Source: Bacillota bacterium
GTDB taxonomy: Bacteria; Bacillota; Clostridia; Oscillospirales; Ruminococcaceae
Length of the DNA: 64,000 nt
NCBI GenBank assembly: GCA_023460535.1
Contig: JAEWPV010000016.1
Location: 62,001-126,000 of the forward strand
Reading direction: 5' to 3'
The notes under the pieces were generated by a model that saw only the letters and a program-made list of their open reading frames with translations, was not told where the DNA came from and made no database searches. The translations under genes and the position numbers were made by a program. Shown piece by piece: positions 17,235 to 24,713 of this stretch. Each line of letters begins with the position of its first letter. The stretch's first letter is position 1.

Positions 17235-18173
17235 ATGCAAAACCCATTTGTCTACAGCGACGACAATAAGCGCTACCACACCCTGCGCTATCATCTTTCG
17301 CGCCGGTTTTCACACCGCGTGTTCAAGGCGGTAATCGATGCGGGGCTTACCTGCCCGAACATTGACGGCACCAAGGGCAGCGGCGGGTGCGTGTTCTGCC
17401 GCGCAGGCGGGTCGGAGTTTACACGAGGTGCACTGGATATCCGCAGCCAGATTACCGGCGAGCTTGCGCGCATTCGCAGCAGATGGCAGGACGCGCAGGT
17501 GATTGCCTACTTTCAGGCGCACACCAACACCTACGCCCCGCTGCCCGTACTGACCGCGCTGTACGAAACAGCGCTTATGGTTCCCGGCGTATGCGGGCTT
17601 TCGGTCGCTACACGGTGCGATGCTCTGCCAGACGACGTGACGGAGTACCTTGCGCAGCTCTCTAGGCAAACCTACCTGACGGTGGAGCTTGGGCTGCAAA
17701 CGGTACACGACCATACTGCACAGCGTATTAACAGGGGGCATAATTACAAAGAGTTTATAGATAGCTACCATCGCTTAAAAGAAAAGGGCATTCGTGTGTG
17801 CATCCATCTAATCAATGGGCTGCCGGGCGAGACGCCGGAGGATATGATAGAAACCGCACGCGCGGTGGCAAGCCTGCACCCCCACGCCGTAAAGCTGCAT
17901 CTGCTGCACATCCTGAGGGATACCCCGCTTGCCGAGAGCTACCGGCGCGGCGAGGTTACCCCCATGACACGGCAGGCTTACATCGATACCGTGTGCGCAC
18001 AGCTTGCCGTTTTACCGCCAATGACCGTGATAGAGCGCGTTACGGGCGACGGCGCACGCGATACCCTGCTTGCCCCGCTGTGGAGCATGGACAAGGTTGC
18101 GGTGCTGGGCGGCATCGATAAGGCGCTGGCGGAGCAGGGGCTGTGGCAGGGCAAATTATACAATAAGCAATAG
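17235..18173 (+). CDS. Radical SAM protein, YhcC/YtqA (TIGR01212-like) family
   Basis: 312 residues. The iron-sulfur ligands follow the spacing of this subgroup: Cys40, then Cys52 and Cys55 in GCVFCRAGG. The middle has LSVATRCDALPDDV and YLTVELGLQT, characteristic of the family. Its substrate is not established to my knowledge. ATG 17235 gives a family-like N-terminus (a basic YSDDNKRYHTLRYHL segment). It lies downstream of the leuB terminator and may share a transcript with the hydrolase 33 bases on. Confidence 0.85.
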   Translation: MQNPFVYSDDNKRYHTLRYHLSRRFSHRVFKAVIDAGLTCPNIDGTKGSGGCVFCRAGGSEFTRGALDIRSQITGELARIRSRWQDAQVIAYFQAHTNTYAPLPVLTALYETALMVPGVCGLSVATRCDALPDDVTEYLAQLSRQTYLTVELGLQTVHDHTAQRINRGHNYKEFIDSYHRLKEKGIRVCIHLINGLPGETPEDMIETARAVASLHPHAVKLHLLHILRDTPLAESYRRGEVTPMTRQAYIDTVCAQLAVLPPMTVIERVTGDGARDTLLAPLWSMDKVAVLGGIDKALAEQGLWQGKLYNKQ

Positions 18174-18206
18174 CTTAACATAATATTACATCGGAGGCAG
18201 TTAATC

Positions 18207-18929
18207 TTGGTTACAGCACATACCACAGGCTACGCGCAATCGGGCGGAGCACAGATCTACTACAAATGCTACGGAGCGGGCGAGCCGGCGTTGATTCTTT
18301 TGCACGGCAACGGCGAGGACAGGCACTGCTTTGACAAGCAGATTTATGACTTTTCCCACCGCCACCTCACCATAACGGTGGACAGCCGCGGGCACGGAAA
18401 ATCCACTTTCGGCACCGCGCCGCTTACCATCGAGCAGATGGCACAAGACACCTTTGCCGTACTTGACGACCTAGGGCTTGAGACGGCGGTTATCATCGGG
18501 TTTTCGGACGGCGGCAACGTCGCCATTGAGATGGCGCGGCAAAACCAGTCGCGGATACACAAGCTGATTGCGGCGGGGCCAAACCTAAACCCGCAGGGGG
18601 TTAAATGGGTTATTCAGCTGCCCATTGTACTGGGCTACGCGGCGTGCCGGTTTATTGGGCTGTTTGACGAAAAAGCAAGGCAGAAGGCGCAGATACTAAA
18701 CCTGATGGTCTCCTACCCCAAGCTGCGGGTGCGGGATATCTCGGGCATCCGCGTGCCGACGCTGATTATTGGCGGACAGCGCGACATGATTAAGTATAAC
18801 CACCTGTGCCAGATCGCCGACGCGATAGAGGGCGCACAGCTTTTGATTATTGACGGCGCCGACCACTTTGTGTTTGAAAAGGCGTCAAACATCGTTAACA
18901 AAGACATCCTCGAGTATATCGTTACATAA
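18207..18929 (+). CDS. Alpha/beta hydrolase
   Basis: 240 residues with the alpha/beta-hydrolase fold: oxyanion motif LLHGNGED, nucleophile elbow GFSDGG with Ser100, an acid in the region after LIIGGQRD, and a C-terminal His in GADHF. This suits an esterase, lipase or C-C hydrolase; the substrate cannot be read. The TTG at 18207 is used as start because GGAGG lies nine bases upstream and no ATG fits. No signal peptide, so cytosolic. Confidence 0.85.
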   Translation: MVTAHTTGYAQSGGAQIYYKCYGAGEPALILLHGNGEDRHCFDKQIYDFSHRHLTITVDSRGHGKSTFGTAPLTIEQMAQDTFAVLDDLGLETAVIIGFSDGGNVAIEMARQNQSRIHKLIAAGPNLNPQGVKWVIQLPIVLGYAACRFIGLFDEKARQKAQILNLMVSYPKLRVRDISGIRVPTLIIGGQRDMIKYNHLCQIADAIEGAQLLIIDGADHFVFEKASNIVNKDILEYIVT

Positions 18930-18942
18930 TAGACAGGGATAA

Positions 18943-18986
18943 ACACAGGAGGCGGTGCCGGTTTGGGCACCGCCTCCTGTGTTTTG
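18943..18986. terminator. Bidirectional terminator between the hydrolase and nrdG
   Basis: A 17-bp perfect stem (18943-18959 with 18966-18982) and a six-base loop, with TTTT following on the plus strand, between two convergent genes. Confidence 0.9.
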
Positions 18987-19002
18987 TGTTAATGGAAGGT
19001 CG

Positions 19003-19689
19003 TTATGAAACCGTATTCGGCTGTATCTCCCGCAGTGCCTCGGCAAACGCGGTAATCTCGCCTTGGGTATACGCGCGCTGTGTAATGCGGGGTGCTTCGC
19101 GGGCGGGGTAAACGTCGGGCACGCGGTAGCGATTTAGCACGTATCGGGGCAGAATGGGCAGCTCGTGTGCCATCTGCGCAAGGTCCGTTATGGACAGCTG
19201 GGGCACGACGGTGGTACGCACCTCAAAGGCGATGCCGCTTTGCGCGAGCAGGCGGATGGTTTGCAGCACCTTATCCGCGTCCGCACCCTCGCCGCACAAC
19301 TCTTTATAGCGCGCGGCGGGCGCCTTGTAGTCTACCGCCACATAGTCGCACAGCCCTAGTTGCAGCAGACGGCCGACGACATCGGGATTTACGCCGTTGG
19401 TGTCGAGCTTAACGCGGTAGCCTAAGTGTTTTATCCACCCGGCGGTCTCCTCCAGCCCGGGGTATTGTGTCGGTTCGCCGCCGGTGAGCACAACGCCGTC
19501 CAGCAGCCCCGCACGTTTTTTTAAAAACTCGGTAATCATACTCTGGTCGAGCAGGGGCAGTTTGCCCTCTATCAGCGGACGGTTGTGGCAGTAAAAGCAG
19601 TCGAGGTTACAGCCGGGCACAAACAGCACGCAGCTCACAAGCCCCGGGTAATCCACCAGCGAGCTTTTTACAAGCCCCGCAAACCTCAT
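19003..19689 (-). CDS. nrdG: Anaerobic ribonucleotide reductase activating enzyme
   Basis: 228 residues, a radical SAM activase that installs the glycyl radical on NrdD. The cluster motif is CNLDCFYCHN (Cys27, Cys31, Cys34), followed by GVVLTGGEPTQ. The length and LVKSSLVDYPG start resemble the NrdG2 subgroup (TIGR02495). Its ATG overlaps the nrdD stop by four bases, so the two are translationally coupled. Confidence 0.93.
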   Translation of the reverse strand: MRFAGLVKSSLVDYPGLVSCVLFVPGCNLDCFYCHNRPLIEGKLPLLDQSMITEFLKKRAGLLDGVVLTGGEPTQYPGLEETAGWIKHLGYRVKLDTNGVNPDVVGRLLQLGLCDYVAVDYKAPAARYKELCGEGADADKVLQTIRLLAQSGIAFEVRTTVVPQLSITDLAQMAHELPILPRYVLNRYRVPDVYPAREAPRITQRAYTQGEITAFAEALREIQPNTVS

Positions 19690-21818
19690 ACCACCGCTTC
19701 CTCGCGAACGGAATAACGCTCTTCAAACGCTTCGTCGGGCATTACATACTTTTTGCGCTCGGCGTATTCGGCGCGCTTGCCGGTGTTAAAGTTCTGCACC
19801 GGTCTTAGGTAGCCCACTACGCGCGACCAAACCTCGGCTTTTTGCCCACACTCGGGGCAGGTGAAGTGTTCGCCCGCAATGTAGCCGTGGTCACTGCATA
19901 CCGAGAAGGTTGGGGTAAGCGACAGGTAGGGCAGCTTGTAACGGGTAAACGCCTTGCGCAACAGGCTCTTTGCCGCGGCGGTGTCCTTAATCTCCTCGCC
20001 TAGGTACAGGTGCAGCACCGTGCCGCCGGTGTACATCGACTGCAACTCATCCTGCAGCTCCAACGTCTCAAAGATATCGTCGGTGTAGCCCACGGGCAGC
20101 TGCGTCGAGTTTGTATAGTATGGCACCGTATCGCCGGCCGTTAAGATGGCGGGGTACCGTTCGATATCCTTTTTGGCAAGGCGGTAGCTTGTGCCCTCGG
20201 CGGGGGTTGCCTCCAGGTTATAGTAGTGCCCCGTTTCGTCCTGAATGTCCTTAATCACGCTGCGCATATAGTCAAGCGTTCTTACGGCAAACGCCTGCCC
20301 CTCGCGTGTGGTCAGGTCGTAATCGGTGCCCAGCAGGTTGCGGCACGCCTCGTTCATGCCAATCAGGCCAATGGTGTTAAAGTGGTTATTCCAGTAGCTG
20401 CCCGTGCGCGCCTTTACATCCTTTAGATAGTTGGCGGAGTACGGGTACAACCCGCGGGCGGTTTGCTCTTCTATAACCTTGCGCTTTATCTCCAGACTGT
20501 TTTTGGCGATGTTCATCTGCTGCCACAGGCGGGTAAAGAACTCCGGCTCGGTTTTGGAGAGATAGGCAAGGCGGGGCAGATTCACCGTCACTACGCCGAT
20601 GGAGCCGGTTAAGGGGTTGGAACCGAACAGTCCGCCGCCGCGCTTGCGCAGCTCGCTGGTGTCCAGCCGAAGGCGGCAGCACATCGAAAGCGCATCCTCG
20701 GGCGAAAGGTCGGAGTTGATGTAGTTGGAGAAGTAGGGGATGCCGTAGCGGCAGGTGATCTCCATAAACTTTTCCACCACGGGGCTGTCCCACGCAAAAT
20801 CCTTGGTGACGTTGATGGTGGGGATGGGGAAGGTAAACACCCGCCCTTTGAGGTCGCCCTCCATCATCACATCGCAAAACGCGATGTTAAACAGGTCCAT
20901 CTCCTTTTGGAACTCGCCGTAGGTTTCGTTTTTCATCTCGCCGCCCACAACCACGTTTTGGTCGCGCAGGGTGCGCGGGGGAATAATGTCGAAGGTGAGG
21001 TTGGAAAACGGGCACTGAAAGCCCACGCGGGTGGGGACGTTTAGGTTAAACACAAACTCCTGCAATGCCTGACGCACCGCCGCGTAGTCCATGTTATCGT
21101 AGCGAATGAAGGGGGCGCAGTAGGTATCAAACGACGACCACGCCTGTGCGCCCGCGCTTTCGCCCTGGGTGGTAAAGGTGGAGTTTGCCACCTGACCTAA
21201 AAACGAGCGCAGATGCTTTGCGGGGCGAGACTCCACCTTGCCCGACACGCCGCCGAAGCCGCTGGTTAAAATCTGGCGCAGATCCCAGCCCGCGCAGTAG
21301 GGGCCGAAAAAGCCCAGGTCGTGGATGTGCAGGTCGCCGGACAGGTGCGCATTGCGGATATCATCGGTGTATACCTCGTGCAGCCAGTAGCTTTTGGTAA
21401 ACGCCTCGCGCACGTAGTTGTTTAAGCCGTTTATTGATTTTTGCGTGTTGGCGTTTTCGTTAATCTGCCAATCGCGGTCGTTTAGGTACTCGGTAAACAT
21501 GCTGATGGTTGCGCCGATTAAGGCGTTGCTTTCGCGGGACGCGCGCCGTTTTTCGCGGTACAGGATGTACGCCTTGGCGGTTTTGGCGTGCCCGGCTTCT
21601 ATCAGCACCTTTTCCACAAGGTCCTGTATGCCCTCTACCTCGGCAATGCCGTCGGGGTACCGCTGCTCGGCAAGGCGCACCACCTCGTCGGCAAGCTGCT
21701 GGGAGGTGGTAAAATCGTCCCCCCCTACGGCATTGGCTGCCCGAAAGATGGCAAGAACGATCTTCTCGCGCTTAAACGGTACGGTGCTCCTGTCTCGCTT
21801 GGTAATTTGAGTAAGCAT
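19686..21818 (-). CDS. nrdD: Anaerobic ribonucleoside-triphosphate reductase
   Basis: 710 residues from ATG 21818, the start of the recognisable ATP-cone domain (MLTQITKRDRSTVPFKREK). It reduces NTPs to dNTPs with a glycyl radical and so is active only without oxygen. The glycyl radical loop RVVGYLRPVQNFN is near the C-terminus, preceded by a four-Cys zinc site (CSDHG...CPECGQ). The reading frame stays open 80 codons further upstream, but that part lacks ATP-cone homology and overlaps the leader. A gene symbol is given on the strength of the paired nrdG. Confidence 0.95.
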   Translation of the reverse strand: MLTQITKRDRSTVPFKREKIVLAIFRAANAVGGDDFTTSQQLADEVVRLAEQRYPDGIAEVEGIQDLVEKVLIEAGHAKTAKAYILYREKRRASRESNALIGATISMFTEYLNDRDWQINENANTQKSINGLNNYVREAFTKSYWLHEVYTDDIRNAHLSGDLHIHDLGFFGPYCAGWDLRQILTSGFGGVSGKVESRPAKHLRSFLGQVANSTFTTQGESAGAQAWSSFDTYCAPFIRYDNMDYAAVRQALQEFVFNLNVPTRVGFQCPFSNLTFDIIPPRTLRDQNVVVGGEMKNETYGEFQKEMDLFNIAFCDVMMEGDLKGRVFTFPIPTINVTKDFAWDSPVVEKFMEITCRYGIPYFSNYINSDLSPEDALSMCCRLRLDTSELRKRGGGLFGSNPLTGSIGVVTVNLPRLAYLSKTEPEFFTRLWQQMNIAKNSLEIKRKVIEEQTARGLYPYSANYLKDVKARTGSYWNNHFNTIGLIGMNEACRNLLGTDYDLTTREGQAFAVRTLDYMRSVIKDIQDETGHYYNLEATPAEGTSYRLAKKDIERYPAILTAGDTVPYYTNSTQLPVGYTDDIFETLELQDELQSMYTGGTVLHLYLGEEIKDTAAAKSLLRKAFTRYKLPYLSLTPTFSVCSDHGYIAGEHFTCPECGQKAEVWSRVVGYLRPVQNFNTGKRAEYAERKKYVMPDEAFEERYSVREEAVV

Positions 21819-22079
21819 AGCAATGTCCCACGCCTTTCCGTGCCGAGAATTTATCGGGCACAAAGAATTAGACGAGAGAAAAATCGCGCGTTCCCCCTCG
21901 GAAACAGTCGAACCACGCGCGAAAACGGCGCGCCCGACCGGCGAAATATTCCCCCTCCGGTTACAGTACAAACGGCAAAAAACAGCGAGTCCACAACATT
22001 TGTTCCCCCGTGCCCGCCGAAAAAGCCCGCCCAAATGCACAACATGTTGATAGGGCAAAACCTGAATATACTGTATATA
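21819..22079 (-). other. Long G+C-rich nrdD leader, possible structured RNA
   Basis: If the promoter above is right, about 260 bases of untranslated leader precede nrdD. It contains two similar G-rich elements (CCGGAGGGGGAA and CCGAGGGGGAAC on the minus strand) and a 7-bp CGCGCGT/ACGCGCG stem enclosing the second one. I do not recognise a known riboswitch class. Confidence 0.35.
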
Positions 22080-22085
22080 TTATAT

Positions 22086-22114
22086 ATAATATTCCTGCTG
22101 TAAGTCTTTGTCAA
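22086..22114 (-). promoter_or_regulatory. nrdDG promoter with overlapping palindrome
   Basis: On the minus strand TTGACA (complement of 22109-22114) and TATTAT (complement of 22086-22091) are separated by 17 bases. A 16-bp perfect palindrome, ATATTATATATAATAT, at 22077-22092 overlaps the -10. Sixteen bases is the size of an NrdR box, and NrdR commonly represses nrd genes. The usual second box at the right spacing was not found, so the NrdR assignment is tentative. Confidence 0.5.
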
Positions 22115-22239
22115 TGGTAAAACTGTCGATAACCGCCCGAAAAGGGAGGAACAATTCATTGTTTCTTTGTCTTTTTCCATGAAAAAACGACGGCGTAAAA
22201 AAACGCCCTTCGCGCGGGTTCGGTTTGCCGCGCCATGCT

Positions 22240-22269
22240 TTGACATTACATGACATAGGGGAGTATAAT
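22240..22269 (+). promoter_or_regulatory. Promoter of the pilin gene
   Basis: TTGACA 22240-22245 and TATAAT 22264-22269, both perfect, are separated by 18 bases. It predicts an untranslated leader of about 190 bases with a CGGGTG/CACCCG hairpin and a competing CCCGC/GCGGG pairing. I could not match it to a c-di-GMP riboswitch. Confidence 0.7.
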
Positions 22270-22463
22270 CACCGCAACGGGGTCAGCACTCGGGTGCAAA
22301 CGCCACCCGCCGCGCGGGGGTACATCCAACAGTAAGGAAATCGCTGAAAAAATTGGATTATTTTTAATGAAGGGTGTCTAAAAAAACGGTTTGCAGGAAT
22401 AACGCGAATAAGACCGGTTGGGTACACCGGAGCAAAGAAGATAAAATGATGGAGGGTAAATTT

Positions 22464-22892
22464 ATGTTTACAAAACTGTGCGCACTGGTAGCCAAGAAAA
22501 ACCGCGGCTTTACGCTGATAGAGCTAATCGTGGTTATCGCAATCCTCGGTATCCTAATTGCCATCCTTGTACCGTCGATGATTGGGTTTATCAATAACGC
22601 AAGAAGAGCGGCGGTATTGGCTGAGGCTAAGACCGTATATACCGCGGCGCAGGCGTATGTGACTCAGCAGGTAGCTATAGAGAATAAGGCTGTTGGTGGT
22701 GCTGGATTCGTAGTACCTACACTTGACAATTTAAAGACACAAGGATATTTGGAGAACGCACCAACGGGAACTTTAACTGCGCCGACGATTAACGCGAACG
22801 GAACCATTACTACTTTAATATATACCAATAATGGCTATACTGCGACCTTCCCGGCGGGTACTATCACCGACGCCGCTCCCGCAGGCGACTGA
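22464..22892 (+). CDS. Type IV prepilin-like protein
   Basis: 142 residues from ATG 22464, which has GGAGG upstream. The class III leader MFTKLCALVAKKNRG is followed by mature FTLIELIVVIAILGILIAIL, including the conserved Glu at position 5. Prepilin peptidase should cut after Gly15. The rest is a short alanine- and threonine-rich head domain ending in repeated NG/TN segments. It is a structural pilin or pseudopilin. No assembly ATPase, platform protein or peptidase is encoded nearby, so assembly genes must lie elsewhere. Confidence 0.88.
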   Translation: MFTKLCALVAKKNRGFTLIELIVVIAILGILIAILVPSMIGFINNARRAAVLAEAKTVYTAAQAYVTQQVAIENKAVGGAGFVVPTLDNLKTQGYLENAPTGTLTAPTINANGTITTLIYTNNGYTATFPAGTITDAAPAGD

Positions 22893-22937
22893 GACCCAGA
22901 TTAAGCGTAGGTGTAATATATTACTGGAAAAGCATTC

Positions 22938-22965
22938 AGCCCCGGTATACTGCCGGGGCTGTCTT
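22938..22965 (+). terminator. Hairpin after the pilin gene
   Basis: AGCCCCGG 22938-22945 pairs with CCGGGGCT 22953-22960 and GTCTT follows. The T-run is poor, so this may only attenuate read-through into the next pilin-like gene. Confidence 0.5.
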
Positions 22966-23020
22966 AAAGGGTAAACATACCGCATTATTACAAACAAGGC
23001 AATTACAAGGGGCTAGAAAC

Positions 23021-23437
23021 ATGGTGCTTGAAAAGATTACGGCATTCCAGCGCACCGACCACGACAAGCTCAAACTGTTTGAGCTGATGACGGTTACGCT
23101 AATCCTGCTTGTGGTGGTGGGGGTGATGCTGGGCTGCCTCATCAACATCGTCAACCGTTCGCGGGAGGTTGCGCTTAAAAACACGGCGCGCATCCTGTAT
23201 ATGGCGGTGCTCGATTACACCGCATCGGGCAAAGCGCAGGCGGCGGACGAGCCGGAACAGCCCCCCGAGCCGATTACCGAGCAGAGCGCGTTTTTGCGCG
23301 ACTATGTGGGCGGCAGCATCAAAGGGGCGTTGCGTGTAACTCTTGACGAAAGCGGCTATGTGCAGGGCATTGCATACACCGAGGGCAACAAAACGGTGAC
23401 CCTGCCCGACGAGCAGGTTACAACAGGCACACAATAG
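23021..23437 (+). CDS. Pilin-like membrane protein lacking a normal processing site
   Basis: 138 residues. Residues 17-48 form a pilin-like N-terminal helix (LKLFELMTVTLILLVVVGVM, then GCLINIVNRSRE) aligned with that of the upstream pilin. The Gly-Phe cleavage site and flanking basic residues of class III leaders are missing: the segment before the helix is DHDKLKL. The C-terminal half (GALRVTLDESGYVQGIAYT) resembles the pilin head domain. It starts at ATG 23021, 128 bases after the pilin. Possibly a minor pseudopilin or assembly factor that stays in the membrane; function inferred from position only. Confidence 0.6.
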   Translation: MVLEKITAFQRTDHDKLKLFELMTVTLILLVVVGVMLGCLINIVNRSREVALKNTARILYMAVLDYTASGKAQAADEPEQPPEPITEQSAFLRDYVGGSIKGALRVTLDESGYVQGIAYTEGNKTVTLPDEQVTTGTQ

Positions 23438-23453
23438 CAAGAGCCATACCAAG

Positions 23454-23485
23454 CCGGGGCGGAGGAATAATCCGCCCCGGTTTTT
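23454..23485 (+). terminator. Terminator of the pilin cluster
   Basis: CCGGGGCGGA 23454-23463 pairs perfectly with TCCGCCCCGG 23471-23480 around a seven-base loop, followed by five T. Confidence 0.9.
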
Positions 23486-23540
23486 GTGCGCATTTAATTG
23501 TTCGTATGCGCGCACTACGCGCCCGCATTTTACCGCAATA

Positions 23541-23835
23541 TCGTAACGGGACGTCGGGGACGCCGTCCCCCTACACATCGCATCGCCAACCGTTGGTTGG
23601 CGTTTGGAAAACCTTCGGTTTTCGGTTCTATTTTAGCTTTCGCATCGTTAACCGTTGGTTGGCGTTTGGAAAACCTTCGATTTTCGGCGCATCACATAAC
23701 CAGCCGTAGGGGCGATTAGCAATCGCCCGCATGACCAACCTCTTGGCATTGGGCATGGACGTAGGGGCGCGCATCGCGCGTCCGCGGTGTGCCACAACGC
23801 CGCCATGGGACATTGAGGACGCCGTCCCCTACTAG
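23541..23835. repeat. Non-coding tract of short palindromic and direct repeats
   Basis: The tract holds a 47-bp direct repeat (23579-23625 and 23641-23687, period 62, three mismatches). Each copy contains two hairpins (CCAACC-GTT-GGTTGG and GAAAACC-TTC-GGTTTTC, slightly decayed in the second). GGACGCCGTCCCC occurs at both ends (23558-23570 and 23817-23829). An 80-bp element at 23705-23784 recurs after the next gene. No coding frame is supported. It resembles REP/MITE-type intergenic repeats. Confidence 0.75.
23705..23784 (+). repeat. 80-bp repeat, copy 1
   Basis: It begins CGTAGGGGCGATTAGCAATC, in which GGGCGATT-AGC-AATCGCCC is a perfect hairpin, and ends GCGCGTCCG. It matches 24473-24551 in the same orientation with few differences. 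The two copies flank the GyrI-like gene. Confidence 0.8.
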
Positions 23836-23925
23836 GCGTTTTTAAAAAATAGATTGCATTTCTTTTTATATCAATGTATGTTGAGAAAGGACCGGTCACA
23901 CTCTGAGGAATGAGGATACCTGAAC

Positions 23926-24381
23926 ATGAAGATGACAATTGAAACGATCCCCACCTGCCCCATTGCGTACATCCGTCAAACAGGCGCTTACGGTGAGGAA
24001 AATACCCGGACGATGGAGCAACTTAAACAGTGGGCGAAAGCCAACAACATTTTAAGCAGTAAGGCGGTGATATTCGGCATTGCGCAGGACAACCCGCAAA
24101 CAACACCGCCCGAGGAGTGCCGCTACGACGCATGTATCGCTCTTGAAGAGGAACCCGTTGTAAAGGACGACACGATGCGGTATGGCGAGATAGCGGGTGG
24201 AAGGTATGCGGTTTTTACCCTTCAGCACACTGCCGAAGCGGTACGCAACGCCTGGGCGGCAATCTTTCCCGCGGTAGCCGAAAGCGGGTGTATACCGGAT
24301 GAAGCGCGACCGGTAATAGAGCGGTACGCGTTAGAGCTGGTGGAGCAAAACCTATGCGAAATCTGTGTGCCCATCATCTGA
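23926..24381 (+). CDS. GyrI-like small-molecule-binding domain protein
   Basis: 151 residues matching the stand-alone effector-binding (GyrI/SbmC, AraC effector-binding) fold: IETIPTCPIAYIRQTGAYG at the start, KAVIFGIAQDNP and ECRYDACIALEEE in the middle, and a YAVFTLQHTAEAVRNAWAAI helix. Such proteins bind hydrophobic compounds or act in drug tolerance; no DNA-binding domain is present. It starts at ATG 23926. The gene is alone, bracketed by two copies of an 80-bp repeat. Confidence 0.8.
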   Translation: MKMTIETIPTCPIAYIRQTGAYGEENTRTMEQLKQWAKANNILSSKAVIFGIAQDNPQTTPPEECRYDACIALEEEPVVKDDTMRYGEIAGGRYAVFTLQHTAEAVRNAWAAIFPAVAESGCIPDEARPVIERYALELVEQNLCEICVPII

Positions 24382-24472
24382 TTACCGGCCGGTAGGTTTG
24401 TAAAACGCGGAAAGCGAAAGCTCCGTATTCGGATAATCATCCGTTTTGTTGGTTTCAGCGTATTCCCAAGGT

Positions 24473-24551
24473 CGTAGGGGCGATTAGTAATCGCCCGCAT
24501 CACCAACCTATTGACATTGGGCATGGACGTAGGGTACGTATTGCGCGTCCG
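24473..24551 (+). repeat. 80-bp repeat, copy 2
   Basis: The same element as 23705-23784, with a one-base gap and several substitutions towards its end (GTAGGGTACGTATTGCGCG against GTAGGGGCGCGCATCGCGCG). The hairpin GGGCGATT-AGT-AATCGCCC is kept. Confidence 0.8.
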
Positions 24552-24598
24552 TCTCATATACCCAACCATTAAAAAACAAGCGCGGACACAGGCGGTTC

Positions 24599-24628
24599 TT
24601 TACGCCGCGATGGTAAATGTAGTATAAT
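24599..24628 (+). promoter_or_regulatory. Promoter of manA
   Basis: TTTACG 24599-24604 and TATAAT 24623-24628 are separated by 18 bases. The -10 is perfect and the -35 moderate. Confidence 0.55.
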
Positions 24629-24658
24629 GGCATCACATAGCCCCGAGTGGGATTGCCT

Positions 24659-24693
24659 GCTATACAGCAGCCGAAAGACGGATGCTGTATAGC
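24659..24693 (+). promoter_or_regulatory. Hairpin in the manA leader
   Basis: An 11-bp perfect stem (GCTATACAGCA 24659-24669 with TGCTGTATAGC 24683-24693) and a 13-base loop end eight bases before the AAGGAG site of manA. It lacks a T-run. It could modulate translation or be a protein-binding site. Confidence 0.5.
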
Positions 24694-24713
24694 TTTACAT
24701 AAGGAGAAACGAT

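Noticed and set aside
21819..22058. An 80-codon N-terminal extension of NrdD
   Set aside because: The ATP-cone begins at 21818; the extension has unnatural composition and no homology, and it covers the predicted leader.
22276..22330. c-di-GMP riboswitch upstream of the pilin gene
   Set aside because: There are hairpins and a GCAAACGCC stretch, but the conserved tetraloop/receptor and core of GEMM-I are not seen.
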